From the NCBI GenBank assembly GCA_032718565.1, contig JAVGVS010000185.1:248001-312000 (forward strand): DNA of 64,000 nucleotides. The letters run 5' to 3'. Each line of letters opens with the position of its first letter. Within the stretch, counting starts at the first letter, position 1. A model generated the notes under the pieces. It ran no database searches, was not told the DNA's origin, and saw nothing but the letters and a program-made list of their open reading frames with translations. The position numbers were made by a program, and so were the translations under genes. This document shows positions 63,163 to 64,000 of this stretch, one piece after another. Origin of the DNA: Distichodus sexfasciatus. Lineage: Eukaryota > Chordata > Actinopteri > Characiformes > Distichodontidae.

Positions 63163-63175
63163 GGTGGTAGGCACC
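63072..63175 (-). CDS. ttn: titin exon 1 of the model: start codon, first part of Ig Z1
   Basis: Acceptor TTTTTTCCAG precedes 13 untranslated bases and the ATG at 63162. Codes for 30 residues starting MTTQAPTFTQPLQSV, the first strands of Z1, the Ig that with Z2 is clamped by telethonin at the Z-disc edge. Ends in phase 1 at AGTG|GTAAG. The acceptor before the ATG shows that at least one upstream 5' UTR exon exists; I could not place it. Confidence 0.93.
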
Positions 63176-64000
63176 CTGGAAAAAAAGAAAGAGAAATAAG
63201 AGCATTCAACAGCATTTAGCATTTATTTTACAGAAATCTGCAAATATCACTACAAAGTGAGACATGAATTTGTTGAATGCTATAAAACCTTGGTTATGTA
63301 AGTTCTCTGTTAGCCGACATGTTTAAAGGATTCGGGGCTATTTCCAACGGGTGAGAAATTAACTGACTAATCATGGGGGGGTCGACCCCACCTCCCTACT
63401 GCACCTGGCATGGGGCAGCTTGTCATCTGAGAGATCAGTGGCTCCAAAGAGTCGGAGTGTCAAGCCAAACACCCAAGCGACAGCTTACAGACATGCAAGT
63501 ACAACTGCAAGCTGTGAGCACCTCATGTGAAATGGAACTTCCAGGTGCAATAACAAAAGAACAAGAAAACCTTTTTACATTTCAAAAATTCTCCATGATT
63601 AACGTCATCAGTAATTTCCTCCGATTTAGCTCCAGTCTTCAAGTAGTACCTTCTTAACACCTGGTCCACTGACCAAATAACCGGACCAAGTAACGGGCAG
63701 ATGGGGTTGTTAAAATGCCAGCTGTTGTGTGAACCTTTGTTAACCTTCGTTAAGGTAACATTACATTTTGATGAAACCTGTTCTTAAAAGTCTTCTCTGT
63801 ACAGAAAAACAGGCATACATTGCCTTTTGCCTCAGTAATTATGATAATAAATAAAAAAGAAATATTTGGACATGTGAGTTATACAATAACAATCTAAACA
63901 ATCATGTTCATAATATCTGTAAAAATAAATATTTTTATAAAATATTCTAAAACTGAAAAAAATTAGTGTTATATAAAATTAATAACTGAAAAAACTGCGT
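63176..64000. other. sequence upstream of the first coding exon
   Basis: Should contain intron and perhaps the untranslated first exon and promoter, but no TATA box, CpG-rich start or donor could be assigned with support. No repeat recognised. Confidence 0.45.

Overview
The window is vertebrate genomic DNA carrying one large multi-exon gene on the minus strand: titin (connectin). The reading frame opens with a titin start (MTTQAPTFTQPL) at 63162 and runs leftward off the window at position 6. I could place 77 coding exons, about 7,537 codons. Splice phases agree at every one of the 76 internal junctions, which is the main support for the model. No other protein gene and no functional RNA gene was found on either strand. 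The repeat content (several tRNA-derived SINE families, hAT, mariner and piggyBac-like miniature transposons) and the compact introns suggest a teleost fish. Species cannot be told from the sequence. Teleosts can carry two tandem titin genes, so this may be one paralogue.

Layout, 5' to 3' (right to left). 63.2-47.1 kb: Z-disc part with Ig domains Z1-Z9 and I1, with the Z-repeats that normally lie between Z2 and Z3 missing. 47.0-36.9 kb: proximal tandem Ig segment I2-I15, one to one with human titin as I remember it. 36.3-34.7 kb: two Ser/Thr-rich plus Ig exons resembling novex-1/novex-2 cassettes, then a 45-nt exon. 34.4-30.65 kb: a single 3.7-kb N2B exon (two Igs, about 900 residues of unique spring, one Ig). 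30.2-21.1 kb: a very short middle tandem Ig segment of eight Igs, four of them recent 285-nt duplicates lying next to decayed copies. 20.6-18.4 kb: N2A element (Ig, the conserved unique N2A sequence, I81- and I83-like Igs; the Ig expected between them is absent). 18.4-1.3 kb: PEVK spring (about 1,700 residues, exons 54-76) with several internally repeated exons. 1.5 kb-6: first two distal Ig domains after PEVK; the rest of the I-band and the whole A-band lie outside the window.

The encoded protein anchors in the Z-disc through Z1/Z2 (telethonin partner in known titins) and supplies serial springs: tandem Igs, N2B and PEVK. Nearly all exons from 18 onward start and end in phase 1, so they can be skipped without a frame change, the known basis of titin isoform tuning.

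Introns hold most of the rest: three copies of a ~638-bp inverted-repeat element with 4-bp target duplications, four SINE groups, many hAT/mariner/piggyBac-like miniature elements (several nested), a 32-bp minisatellite and decayed Ig exons. Comparisons with human titin are from memory and were not computed here.
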